Notes under the pieces: generated by a model
Database searches by the model: none
What the model was told of the DNA's origin: nothing
Seen by the model: the letters and a program-made list of their open reading frames with translations, nothing else
Shown here: one piece after another, positions 34,846 to 43,251 of the stretch
Layout: every line of letters begins with the position of its first letter
Numbering within the stretch: position 1 is the stretch's first letter
Program-made: the position numbers and the translations under genes
NCBI RefSeq assembly: GCF_001429725.1
Contig: NZ_LMHV01000002.1
Coordinates: forward strand, 62,001-126,000
DNA: 64,000 nucleotides
Direction of reading: 5' to 3'
Source: Rhizobium sp. Root708
GTDB lineage: Bacteria; Pseudomonadota; Alphaproteobacteria; Rhizobiales; Rhizobiaceae

Positions 34846-36882
34846 TTAGAGATCCTTTGCTATGCGCAGGCCGTCGTAGATCGCAGCATGCGTGTTGCGC
34901 GCAGCGACGGCGTCACCGATACGGAAGAGCTGGAACTGCCCATCATCGTTACGCGTCACCGACTGCGCTTCACCCGACAGAAGCTGGTCGTATGACGTCT
35001 CGCCGAGGTTTCGAGACAGCGGCTTGAGCTCGAAGTAAAGCTCGTCGAGTGGGATCGTGCCGTGATTGACCACGATCTGATCGACGACCCGCTCCTTCGT
35101 AACGCTGCCGTAGTCGCTTCCGACTTTCGCGACGATCTGGTTACCGCTCTTCTCCGCCGCCTCCAACCGGAACGTGACCGTGAAGGTGACGTCCAACTTC
35201 TGCAGCGAGCGCATGTAAGGCACGAGATTCATGGCCATGACCTCAGGAGCGAAAGACCGGTCCGGCGTCATGATTTCGACTTTCGCGCCCGCCTTCGCGA
35301 GGAATTCGGCTGCCTGCAGACCGGCATGATCGCCGGCATCGTCGAATACGAGCACGTTGGTGCCCGGCTTCACGTCCCCCGAGATGATGTCCCAAGAGGA
35401 GACCACGAGCTCGTTGCCCTTCGTCAGGACATCGGTATGTGGCAAGCCGCCGGTGGCGATGATGACGACGTCGGGCTTTTCAGCCGTGATCGCTTCAGCT
35501 TCTGCCCAGGTGTTAAAGTGGAAGGTGACGCCCAGCTTTTCGCACTGGCTCATTCGCCAGTCGATGATGCTGATCATTTCACGTCGACGTTCACTCTGCG
35601 CCGTGAGGCGAATTTGACCGCCCGCGTTGTTCGCAGCTTCGAAGACGACCACGTGATGGCCGCGCTCAGCCGATACGCGCGCAGCCTCAAGGCCCGCCGG
35701 GCCGGCACCAACGATAACGACTTTCTTGCGGACTTCAGCCTTCTTTACGATGTGCGGCATTGTCTGCTCGCGACCAGTCGCGGCGTTGTGGATACAGAAC
35801 GCCATGCCGCCCTGGTAGATGCGGTCGAGACAGTAGTTGGCGCCCACGCAAGGACGGATGTCCTCCTCGCGCTTCTCGATGATCTTCCGCACGATATGCG
35901 GATCGGTCATGTGAGCGCGGGTCATACCGACCATGTCGATCTTGCCGGCAGCGATCGCGTGACGTGCCGTTGCCACGTCCGGGATTTTGGCCGCATGGAA
36001 CGTCGGGAAGTTCGTCGCCGCGCGGATCTCACCGGCGAAATCGAGATGAGGAGAGTTCGCCATACCCTGGATCGGAATGACGTCAGTCAGACCGGGATCT
36101 GTGTCGATATGGCCGCGGATCACATTGAGATAATCGATCAAGCCGCTGTCGCGCAGCCTCTTTGAAATCTCGATCCCCTCTTCCTTGCCCGTGCCGCCAG
36201 GAAGGCGCTCGTCCGCGGTGTAGCGAATGCCGAGAATGAAGTCGTCGCCGACGCGCTCTCGCATCGCCCTGAAGACGTCAAGACAGAAACGCATGCGGTT
36301 TTCGAGCGAGCCGCCATATGGACCGTCGAGTTCATTGGTGAGCGGAGAGGCAAACTGATCGATCAAATGGCCGTAGGCCTCAAGCTCGACGCCATCCATG
36401 CCCCCCGCCTTCATGCGCTCGGCCGCATCGGCGAAATCCTTGATGATACGCTCGATATCCCAGTCTTCGAGCTTCTTCGGAAACGCCCTATGCGAGGCTT
36501 CGCGTTGATGGGATGGAGCAAGAACAGGTAGCCAGTCGCCCTTGTCCCAGCGGGTGCGACGACCAAGATGCGTAAGCTGGATCATGATCGCCGAGCCGTG
36601 CTCGTGCACAGCATCGGTCATTTCACGAATCCACGGAACGATCTCGTCCTTATAGGCGAGCAGGTTGTTGAAAACCGGCGGGCTATCCCTTGAAACCGCT
36701 GCGGACCCAGCGGTCATAGTGAGGGCGACGCCACCCTTCGCACGTTCGACGGTGTAGGCACGATACCGCTCCTTTGGCATTCCATCGTCGGGATAAGCCG
36801 GCTCGTGAGAGGTCACGATGATACGGTTGCGGAGGGTCAGGTGCTTCAATTTATACGGCTGAAGAAGGGGATCGTTCGACAT
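34846..36882 (-). CDS. Old Yellow Enzyme/FAD demethylase (StcD/DgcA type)
   Basis: A 678-residue flavoprotein with an FMN TIM barrel (LLQPYKLKHLTLRNRII, QLTHLGRRTRW, GGSLENRMRF) followed by an iron-sulfur segment (RPCVGANYCLDRIYQ, AFCIHNAATGRE) and an FAD/NAD domain (VVIVGAGPAGLEAARV). This is the layout of N-methylproline demethylase StcD and dimethylglycine demethylase DgcA. It would remove the next N-methyl group after the Rieske enzyme. It diverges from a TetR gene across a region with two operator copies, and converges with the Rieske pair. Confidence 0.88.
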   Translation of the reverse strand: MSNDPLLQPYKLKHLTLRNRIIVTSHEPAYPDDGMPKERYRAYTVERAKGGVALTMTAGSAAVSRDSPPVFNNLLAYKDEIVPWIREMTDAVHEHGSAIMIQLTHLGRRTRWDKGDWLPVLAPSHQREASHRAFPKKLEDWDIERIIKDFADAAERMKAGGMDGVELEAYGHLIDQFASPLTNELDGPYGGSLENRMRFCLDVFRAMRERVGDDFILGIRYTADERLPGGTGKEEGIEISKRLRDSGLIDYLNVIRGHIDTDPGLTDVIPIQGMANSPHLDFAGEIRAATNFPTFHAAKIPDVATARHAIAAGKIDMVGMTRAHMTDPHIVRKIIEKREEDIRPCVGANYCLDRIYQGGMAFCIHNAATGREQTMPHIVKKAEVRKKVVIVGAGPAGLEAARVSAERGHHVVVFEAANNAGGQIRLTAQSERRREMISIIDWRMSQCEKLGVTFHFNTWAEAEAITAEKPDVVIIATGGLPHTDVLTKGNELVVSSWDIISGDVKPGTNVLVFDDAGDHAGLQAAEFLAKAGAKVEIMTPDRSFAPEVMAMNLVPYMRSLQKLDVTFTVTFRLEAAEKSGNQIVAKVGSDYGSVTKERVVDQIVVNHGTIPLDELYFELKPLSRNLGETSYDQLLSGEAQSVTRNDDGQFQLFRIGDAVAARNTHAAIYDGLRIAKDL

Positions 36883-36928
36883 GCGTCGTGCTCCGGATTA
36901 GCAACATCGGCAAGACGCTAAGTGAAAC

Positions 36929-36986
36929 TGTACATACGTGTCAACGAAGAAACCACTTACGTCTTCATTTTTGACACTGGTGTACA
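36929..36986. promoter_or_regulatory. Two TetR-type operator copies
   Basis: TGTACATACGTGTCAA (36929-36944) and, on the other strand, TGTACACCAGTGTCAA (36986-36971) agree at 13 of 16 bases. Each is a near-palindrome (TTGACA-N4-TGTACA). Their centres are 42 bp apart, four helical turns, placing two dimers on the same DNA face between the divergent demethylase and TetR genes. Confidence 0.65.
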
Positions 36987-37016
36987 TTTTGATTGTGACG
37001 ATCGTCGCGATTTGTT

Positions 37017-37658
37017 ATGATATCGATCATGGACCAGAATTTGAACGACACCGGATGGCGCGGATCGCAGGAAGGTTGGCTTGAAGCCGCTTATTCCTCC
37101 CTCATCGATTCCGGCGTCGATTCCGTTAAGATTCTACCCTTGGCGAAGAAGCTGAAGCTATCCAGAACGAGTTTCTACTGGTTCTTCAAGGATCGCGAGG
37201 AACTCCTCGACGCCCTCGTGCAGAAGTGGCGGGATAAAAACACCGGCAATCTGATCAAGCAGTCCGAGGCGTATGCGGAGTCGCTCGCAGAGGCGATGCT
37301 CAACGTCTTTGACTGCTGGCTGAACAAGAATCTCTTCGATTCTCAGTTCGAATTCGCTGTCCGTAGCTGGGCCTTGCAGTCGGCGGACATTCTCAAGGAG
37401 GTACAGGCTGCGGACCAGACGCGGGTAGAGGCGTTGTCGAAGATGTTCATGCGGTTCGGTCTGAAGGCTGCTCCGGCCGACGTTCGCGCACGGACAACCT
37501 ACCTTGTGCAGATCGGCTACATTTCGATGCAGTCGCAGGAAGACATCACTGTTCGAATGAAGCGGATTGCGGAGTACATTGCGATCTACACAGGTGAGAT
37601 TCCGCAACAGCGGGAGTTGGATCGCTTCTTCGCCCGCCACGGCTACAAACCAGGCTAG
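37017..37658 (+). CDS. TetR family regulator
   Basis: Regulator of 213 residues. The N-terminal helix-turn-helix is seen in GVDSVKILPLAKKLKLSRTSFYWFFKDREELLDAL; the rest is the variable helical ligand domain. It diverges from the OYE/FAD demethylase gene across 134 bp containing two matching operator copies, so it most likely represses that gene and itself, with the betaine or its demethylation product as ligand (inference). Two ATGs, 37017 and 37029, are possible; neither has a clear ribosome site. Confidence 0.92.
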   Translation: MISIMDQNLNDTGWRGSQEGWLEAAYSSLIDSGVDSVKILPLAKKLKLSRTSFYWFFKDREELLDALVQKWRDKNTGNLIKQSEAYAESLAEAMLNVFDCWLNKNLFDSQFEFAVRSWALQSADILKEVQAADQTRVEALSKMFMRFGLKAAPADVRARTTYLVQIGYISMQSQEDITVRMKRIAEYIAIYTGEIPQQRELDRFFARHGYKPG

Positions 37659-37668
37659 GAAACAACGA

Positions 37669-37806
37669 ATGAGCGGGTCGATCAAAATAGGCATTGCCGG
37701 CGCAATCGGCGACATCGCCGTCGACCAAGCCGACGCCATTTTGGACATGCCGCCGCCGATGCAGCGGTTCGCCTTACGCGGCACTCCTCCTCTTCCGTAT
37801 TCATAA
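37669..37806 (+). CDS. Possible 45-residue protein after tetR
   Basis: A short frame, MSGSIKIGIAGAIGDIAVDQ followed by ADAILDMPPPMQRF, 10 bp after the tetR stop with GGAAACAACG before its ATG. The first 25 residues look like real protein, while the Pro/Arg-rich tail runs into the 3' end of the convergent epoxide hydrolase gene (6-bp overlap). It may be a truncated gene. I do not recognise it. Confidence 0.4.
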   Translation: MSGSIKIGIAGAIGDIAVDQADAILDMPPPMQRFALRGTPPLPYS

Positions 37807-39120
37807 TCGCATACTGCGAAACGCTGCCCTGATTTCCTGCGCAAAGAGTTCCGGTTCCTCCCAGGCGGCGAAGTGGCCTCCGCGCGGCGCAACGTTATAA
37901 TAGACGAGCTTCGGATATGCGCGCGCCAACCACTCCCTAGGGGGTCGGTACACCTCACCAGGAAACACGGTGACGCCGACCGGAACCTGAACCGGGGACA
38001 GTTTCGCACCCGCAACGGTGTTTTCCCAATAGATGCGTCCGCTCGATGGTCCGGTATTGGTCAGCCAGTAGAGGGTGATGTTGTCGAGTATCGCGTCCTT
38101 CGAGAGAGCCTTCTCCGGCTCCCCACGGGTAAACACCCAATCCGCGATCTTGTCGTACAGCCAGGCCGCCAGCCCGACTGGCGAGTCCGCGATGCCGTAG
38201 CCGATCGTCTCCGGACGCGTATTCATGATCGCGGCGTAGCCGAAGCCATTGCTCAGGAAGGCCTTCGCCTCTTCGAAGATTTTCATCTCGTCGGGGGATA
38301 GGCTGGCGGGAGCCGGAGCACCGCTCCTCAATGCCAGGGCAGCGTCAGGAGGGAACGTTGTGGCTCGCTCGATGCGATTGACGTGAATGCCGAGCAGGCC
38401 ATCGGGTGCCTGCCGTCCGAGGGCGTCGGAAATGATGGCACCCCAGTCGCCGCCCTGGGAGACGTAGCTGTTGTAGCCGAGACGCTTCATGAGCGTGTCC
38501 CATGCGCCAGCAATCCGCTGTGGGTTCCAACCAGTTGTCTCGGGTTTTTCCGAGAAGCCGAAACCGGGGATGGAAGGCAGCACAAGATGAAAGGCGTCTT
38601 CGGCCTTGCCGCCGTGTGCGGTCGGATCGGTCAGCGGACCGACGACCTCGAGAAGTTCGAACACGGAACCCGGCCAACCATGCGTCATCACCAGCGGCAT
38701 GGCGTTTGGATGCTTCGAACGGACGTGAATGAAGTGAATGTCGAGCCCGTCGATATTGGTCAGAAACTGCGGATAGGCGTTCAGCCGCCTTTCGGCGCTG
38801 CGCCAATCATAGTCGGTCCGCCAATACTCGACCAACTCGCGCAGCTTCGCGGGTTGTACTCCCTGCGACCGATCACTGACCGTTTCATCGTCGGGCCAGC
38901 GGGTGTCATCAAGTCGCCGCCGCAAGTCGGTCAATGCTGCTTGCGGGACCTCTGCTCTAAACGGACGAATTTCGCTGTTCGATGTCGCCTTCGCCGCTTT
39001 GCTTTCTGCCGCATCCACGATCGACGGCGAGACAGCGTTGTACAAGACAACTGCCGCCCCTCCCATCAGTAGCGCACGGCGAGACAGATCGATAGCATCG
39101 GGTCTTGTCCGTTCGGTCAT
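37801..39120 (-). CDS. Tat-exported epoxide hydrolase, paralogue
   Basis: Epoxide hydrolase of 439 residues with the same plan as the one at 15474-16781: twin-arginine signal LSRRALLMGGAAVVL, N-terminal cap IRPFRAEVPQAALTDLRRRL, oxyanion motif HGWPGS (about 147-152), nucleophile Asp 225 in QGGDWGA and catalytic His in PRGGHFAAWE. Many stretches are near-identical to the first copy (DGLDIHFIHVRSKH, GPLTDPTAHGG). It lies 22 bp after the secreted cupin gene, so both are probably exported and co-expressed. The physiological epoxide is unknown. Confidence 0.9.
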   Translation of the reverse strand: MTERTRPDAIDLSRRALLMGGAAVVLYNAVSPSIVDAAESKAAKATSNSEIRPFRAEVPQAALTDLRRRLDDTRWPDDETVSDRSQGVQPAKLRELVEYWRTDYDWRSAERRLNAYPQFLTNIDGLDIHFIHVRSKHPNAMPLVMTHGWPGSVFELLEVVGPLTDPTAHGGKAEDAFHLVLPSIPGFGFSEKPETTGWNPQRIAGAWDTLMKRLGYNSYVSQGGDWGAIISDALGRQAPDGLLGIHVNRIERATTFPPDAALALRSGAPAPASLSPDEMKIFEEAKAFLSNGFGYAAIMNTRPETIGYGIADSPVGLAAWLYDKIADWVFTRGEPEKALSKDAILDNITLYWLTNTGPSSGRIYWENTVAGAKLSPVQVPVGVTVFPGEVYRPPREWLARAYPKLVYYNVAPRGGHFAAWEEPELFAQEIRAAFRSMRL

Positions 39121-39142
39121 GACACGTACTCCTTGCTGCTGG

Positions 39143-39535
39143 CTATTTTACCGGTTCCACGAGTTTCGCATTTATGGTGACGACGTAAGTCGCCAGTTCG
39201 GACGCCTTGCCAATACCGACATTTCGCGCAGAGTGGGCAACACCATCCGGTATGAATAGGGATTGTCCTGCCTTGAGCGTAACGGCCTCCCGGCCTTCGA
39301 GCTTGTATTCGACCGCACCTTCGATGACGTATGCGATTTCCTCGCCCGGGTGCCTATGGTTCCCCGCAGCCGCACCCGGGGCGAAATCGACACGAACTTG
39401 GACGACCTCCTTATTCGGGACACTGATCTGGTTCTTTACGAGATCGGTACGACTGATCTCTGGCTCAGCCTGGGCAGGCTGGAAGGCGAAAGCGGCGGCA
39501 AGAAGTGCCGCGGGAACGATGAACCGAGCATTCAT
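39143..39535 (-). CDS. Secreted cupin-domain protein
   Basis: A 130-residue exported cupin. Signal peptide MNARFIVPAALLAAAFAFQPAQA, then a single cupin domain with the metal ligands in GNHRHPGEEIAYVIEG and HSARN. Periplasmic cupins of this kind often bind a metal and occur with hydrolases or oxygenases; the role here is unknown. GGAGGAGTAATCC precedes the ATG at 39535; the open frame to 39574 is not coding-like. It is first in a two-gene unit with the epoxide hydrolase. Confidence 0.85.
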   Translation of the reverse strand: MNARFIVPAALLAAAFAFQPAQAEPEISRTDLVKNQISVPNKEVVQVRVDFAPGAAAGNHRHPGEEIAYVIEGAVEYKLEGREAVTLKAGQSLFIPDGVAHSARNVGIGKASELATYVVTINAKLVEPVK

Positions 39536-39717
39536 TGGATTACTCCTCCGTTGATGAGACAGGTGCGACTGCACCGCTCTTGCCTCTCCAAAATTGCGCT
39601 GCTTGGTATCGTCTGTGTTTTACAAACCGGCTAAAATGTAACAAAGCGTCAGCGCCGGCTCGCCCAATACAATACGATACAAAAAGCTCTGCTACCGAGG
39701 TTGTTTAGTGATTGACC

Positions 39718-39732
39718 ATATGTTGCATATGC
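39718..39732. promoter_or_regulatory. Short palindromes in the cupin/hydrolase divergent region
   Basis: ATATG-TTG-CATAT is immediately overlapped by the perfect palindrome GCATATGC, about 70 bp before the hydrolase start. It could be an operator, but it is short and AT-rich, so it may be chance. Confidence 0.25.
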
Positions 39733-39798
39733 ATCATAGAAAGCGCATTCGAAATTGGTTCAGCGCCTGCTGTCCCGGAAACACGAAGGAGTCTTGAG

Positions 39799-40740
39799 AT
39801 GTTGAAATACTCCATGCCGCTCTTCTTCTCGATCGCGTTGAGCGCCCCAGCTACTCTTGGAGCCGGCCCAGCGTCCGCAGCCAGCCGCCTCGAAATCGGC
39901 TACATCGATGTCACGCCCGACATCACCCTTCGGCGCATGGTCGCCGGCAGCGGAAACCCGAAGGGCACGATACTCTTCCTGCACGGTTTCCCGGAGACCT
40001 TGCTGGTCTGGAAAGATATCGCCACCAAATTGGCGGACGACTATGAGGTTCACGCCATGGACTGGCCCGGCTATGGGCTTTCATCGCGTCCTGCGTCGAC
40101 AAACTTCTCTTATTCTCCAATGGATTATGCGGACGTCCTGAGAGCTTATGTCAAGGCCGCCGGCATTGATCGCTCGAAGCTGACGATCTACGCGACCGAT
40201 ATCGGTTCGCTGCCTGCGCTTCTGGCTGCCCTCAACGAACCAGACCTTGCAAGAGAGATAATTGTTGGAGACTTCGCGCCCTTCGATCGGCCGTCCTACA
40301 TGTACGAAACACTTCAAAACTTGAAGAACGAGCCTGCGGCAACGAAGACCCGTGCGTATATGAACGAGACCCGCGCGGAGATCCTGGCGAATGCCTATCG
40401 TCGCGGCTTACCCGCCGAGGAACAGTTCGATCTTCCACCCGATGTCCTGAAGGACATGACGGAGGGATGGAGCCAAGGCGATATCACGTCCGCCGATGCC
40501 TTCTACCACTATTATTCGCACTTTACCCGAGACCAGCACTACCTGGAGGCACACCTCGCCGACCTCAAGACGCCCGTGAAAGTCGTCTGGGGCGAGAACG
40601 ACCTCTACATCAAGAAAGCTATGGGCGAGGAGTTCGCGCGACGAACCGGTGCACCTCTGACGATCTTGCCAGGGGTCGGCCACTACCCGCATCTTCAGAC
40701 ACCGCAGGACACGGTCGCCGAGATCCGCGGTGAGAACTAG
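39799..40740 (+). CDS. Exported alpha/beta hydrolase with Asp nucleophile (epoxide hydrolase/dehalogenase-like)
   Basis: A 313-residue exported hydrolase; signal peptide 1-27 ending ASAAS. It has HGFPETLLVW (oxyanion, 62-71), MDWPGYGLSS, and a nucleophile elbow TDIGS with Asp 134 in place of the usual Ser, as in epoxide hydrolases and haloalkane dehalogenases. The acid is likely in WGENDLYIK and the His in GVGHYPH. This is the third exported hydrolase of electrophile-opening type in the window. The ATG at 39799 follows CGAAGGAGTCTTGAG. It diverges from the cupin/epoxide hydrolase unit. Confidence 0.87.
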   Translation: MLKYSMPLFFSIALSAPATLGAGPASAASRLEIGYIDVTPDITLRRMVAGSGNPKGTILFLHGFPETLLVWKDIATKLADDYEVHAMDWPGYGLSSRPASTNFSYSPMDYADVLRAYVKAAGIDRSKLTIYATDIGSLPALLAALNEPDLAREIIVGDFAPFDRPSYMYETLQNLKNEPAATKTRAYMNETRAEILANAYRRGLPAEEQFDLPPDVLKDMTEGWSQGDITSADAFYHYYSHFTRDQHYLEAHLADLKTPVKVVWGENDLYIKKAMGEEFARRTGAPLTILPGVGHYPHLQTPQDTVAEIRGEN

Positions 40741-40764
40741 GGACAACCGGACTGTTCAGTTCGG

Positions 40765-41217
40765 CTACCTTTCTCTTGGAAGGCTTTGGGCTATGTCGAT
40801 GATTGCCTTCGCGCCGTTCTTGCCAACAAGTCGTGTCGCCTTTCGCTGTGCCTGGCGCCAGGCCGGGCCGGCGCTATCGAGCAGCTTTTTCCCGGTGTCC
40901 GAAATGATAACCGGGCGGCTGCGGCCGCCCTCGGTCGGAAGCTCCTCAATCCAGCCTTCCTTGAGCAGCGGCACGAGGTTGCGGGTCAAGGTCGTTCGAT
41001 CCTGGAAGTTGGCGCGACCGATTTCGGCACGGCTGGCACCACCCAGTTTCGCGATCAGGATGAGCATCGAGAACTGGGAGGCATTCAGGCCATAACCACG
41101 CAGTTCCTGATCATAAATATTCGTCAGGACCCGGGAGATACGTCTGGCACGCGTCATCAGGCATCCTGATACCACCTCGCCAACGATATCGGACGTGGGG
41201 TCTACTGCATGCATCAT
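40765..41217 (-). CDS. MarR family regulator
   Basis: Winged-helix repressor of 150 residues with the MarR pattern FSMLILIAKLGGASRAEIGRA, FQDRTTLTRNLVPLLKEGWIEE and the wing GGRSRPVIISDTGKKLL. It carries a single Cys near the N-terminus (SGCLMTRA), so ligand or oxidant sensing cannot be told. It diverges from the glyoxalase gene, and a perfect 10-bp palindrome lies between them. TTGGAGATGA precedes the ATG. It probably controls the glyoxalase/OYE unit. Confidence 0.92.
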   Translation of the reverse strand: MMHAVDPTSDIVGEVVSGCLMTRARRISRVLTNIYDQELRGYGLNASQFSMLILIAKLGGASRAEIGRANFQDRTTLTRNLVPLLKEGWIEELPTEGGRSRPVIISDTGKKLLDSAGPAWRQAQRKATRLVGKNGAKAIIDIAQSLPRER

Positions 41218-41253
41218 TCATCTCCAAGCAAGGAAAGGGTCCGCCCCAAATAG

Positions 41254-41263
41254 TGTATATACA
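41254..41263. promoter_or_regulatory. MarR operator candidate
   Basis: TGTATATACA is a perfect 10-bp palindrome, 36 bp before the marR start and 140 bp before the glyoxalase start. Location and AT-rich dyad fit a MarR binding site. Confidence 0.4.
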
Positions 41264-41402
41264 ACACGCAGTCAAATGCTGGGGATAATCGAACCCAGCG
41301 TCTTCAAAGCCGCAAAGCCCGTTCGATTTGCAGCGGGGGAAGCATCGAAGGCATCGGCCGACATTAGCGGCCATCAAACAACATCGAGAAGGAAAAAGAG
41401 TA

Positions 41403-41843
41403 ATGAACGAGAGAGCTATCGCTAGATCGGCCCCTGATGCACAGCAAGCACGCGGCCTACCCAGTCATTCCACCGTTGGCACGAACGATCTGGATGCCGC
41501 TTCGGCGTTCTATGACCGGTTGTTTTCGATATTCGGCATCGGCCGGGTATTGGTTCAGCCCGGTCGCGCGGTTTACTATGGACACCAAACTCTGGAGTTC
41601 GGAGTCATCAAGCCGTTCGATGGAGCACCGGCAACTGTCGGCAATGGCGGCATGGTTGCCTTCGAGGCCCGGTCGCGGGCCCAGATTGACGAGGTTCACG
41701 CGGCCGCGCTGGCCCTGGGCGGACTGGACGAAGGTGCTCCGGGAGCACGCGGTCCTGACGGCGGCGACCCCTACTGTGCCTATTTTCGCGACCCGGAGGG
41801 CAACAAGTTTCTGGTCTACCATAAAGGCCCAGACGCAGAGTGA
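41403..41843 (+). CDS. VOC family (glyoxalase/bleomycin-resistance fold) protein
   Basis: A 146-residue metalloenzyme-fold protein with HSTVGTNDLDAASAFYDRLF at the start and YFRDPEGNKFLVYHK at the end, the classical VOC halves. Metal ligands may be the early His and the Glu in the C-terminal repeat. Members detoxify aldehydes, epoxides or antibiotics; next to MarR, OYE and epoxide hydrolase genes it fits electrophile detoxification. GAGAAGGAAAAAGAG precedes the ATG. Confidence 0.88.
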   Translation: MNERAIARSAPDAQQARGLPSHSTVGTNDLDAASAFYDRLFSIFGIGRVLVQPGRAVYYGHQTLEFGVIKPFDGAPATVGNGGMVAFEARSRAQIDEVHAAALALGGLDEGAPGARGPDGGDPYCAYFRDPEGNKFLVYHKGPDAE

Positions 41844-42031
41844 AACCGCATTCAGGAGGCGTGGGGATCCCGCCTCCATCATCACATAACGCGCGCGTCG
41901 CTGGACGCGGGCTGCCACACTTTCGATAGATAGGACCGGGAGTACCGATCGCGGAAATCCTCAAGCAAGCTCGTGGAAACCTGTTCGAGCCGCTTCAGCT
42001 GCCGTCAGGTGCGATACTCAAGAATCGAATT

Positions 42032-43171
42032 GTGAAATCAGCAATGTCGGATTCCTTGGGAGACGGAACCGGGCATCCGACAGAACCGCAGATGAGGCTT
42101 TACCAGCGATGGGCCGAAGGTGGTTTAGCCGCCTCGATAATCGGTGAAGTGCAACTCACCTCGCACTACGCCGAAAATCCGGGCAACCTCGTGCTCAACG
42201 AAGAGTCGGACCTGGAGCGGTTTCGTGCACTCGCGCTTCGTGGCAGCGGAAACGGCACAAACCTATGGCTGCAACTCGGCCACGCGGGAGCACTCGCCTA
42301 CGCGCCAACAAGCAACCGCAAGGGACCGACGGCTTTCGACCTGCAGGGGCTACGCTGCACGGAGATCACGCAGGAAGAAATCCGCGCACTTCCTCTCCAA
42401 TTTGCCGACACCGCGCGCCTGGCAAAGCAGGCGAGCTTCGGAGGCGTGCAGATTCGCGCGGCACACGGCTTTCTATTGAGCCAGTTTCTGTCGCCACTTT
42501 TCAACAAGCGACGCGACGAATACGGGGGCGAAATAACCAATCGCATGCGGCTGTTGCTGGAAGTCATCGACGCAACCCGCGCAGCAGTCGGACCGGCCTT
42601 TCCGATAGCCGTGAAGCTGAACTCTTCCGATGAACTGGAAGGCGGCTTCAAAAACGACGATGCGCTCGAGCTTGTGGCGGCATTGGATCGAACGTCGATC
42701 GATCTGATAGACATCAGCGGCGGCACGTACTTTCCTGGCGCGAAATCAGCATCGGACAGGTCCGGACGGGGACCCTATTTCCTCGAATTCGCAAAACATG
42801 CGCGCTCTATGACCACGAAGCCCCTCATGCTGACAGGGGGCTTCAAGACGCACGCACAGGCAGAAGAGGCGGTAGCAAGCGGCACGGTCGACTTAATCGG
42901 TCTCGCTCGCGCGCTTGTCCTCGAGCCTTTGCTGCCGAACCTTTGGCGAGAAAACAAGTTGGACGAGCCGATCTTTCCAAGGTTTTCGGGAACCCCGGAG
43001 GGCGGGGTTACGGCGTGGTACACCATGCGGCTCGCAGAGATCGCCGCTGGCACGGAAGGCTCAGCATTCGGTGACCTTGAAGGGGCGATCCAAGCCTACG
43101 CAGCCCGCGACGAGTCTCGAACAAAAGTTTGGTCGGCGCATTTCCAGAGGTATTCAGTCGGAACAAGCTGA
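42032..43171 (+). CDS. Old Yellow Enzyme family NADH:flavin oxidoreductase without normal start
   Basis: FMN-dependent ene-reductase of the OYE family, about 379 residues from the first available GTG at 42032. The frame and the homology extend upstream: LFEPLQLPSGAILKNRIVKS is encoded from 41981, the usual first strand of the barrel, but no ATG, GTG or TTG occurs between the in-frame stop at 41927 and that point. Later landmarks are intact (NLWLQLGHAG, FGGVQIRAAHGFLLSQFLSP, GGEITNRMRLLLE). Either a non-standard start (CTG at 41981) is used or the start codon is lost. It follows the glyoxalase gene by 190 bp. Confidence 0.8.
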   Translation: MKSAMSDSLGDGTGHPTEPQMRLYQRWAEGGLAASIIGEVQLTSHYAENPGNLVLNEESDLERFRALALRGSGNGTNLWLQLGHAGALAYAPTSNRKGPTAFDLQGLRCTEITQEEIRALPLQFADTARLAKQASFGGVQIRAAHGFLLSQFLSPLFNKRRDEYGGEITNRMRLLLEVIDATRAAVGPAFPIAVKLNSSDELEGGFKNDDALELVAALDRTSIDLIDISGGTYFPGAKSASDRSGRGPYFLEFAKHARSMTTKPLMLTGGFKTHAQAEEAVASGTVDLIGLARALVLEPLLPNLWRENKLDEPIFPRFSGTPEGGVTAWYTMRLAEIAAGTEGSAFGDLEGAIQAYAARDESRTKVWSAHFQRYSVGTS

Positions 43172-43251
43172 AACCGACCGCGCCTGCGAAGCGGTCTTCT
43201 CGGCAGCGCGAACTCTCTAAAGTTCCACCGGACGGACGAAACCGTTGTCCA

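Noticed and set aside
35062..36165. 367-codon open frame antisense to the OYE/FAD demethylase
   Set aside because: The minus strand encodes a full-length, motif-complete flavoprotein here.
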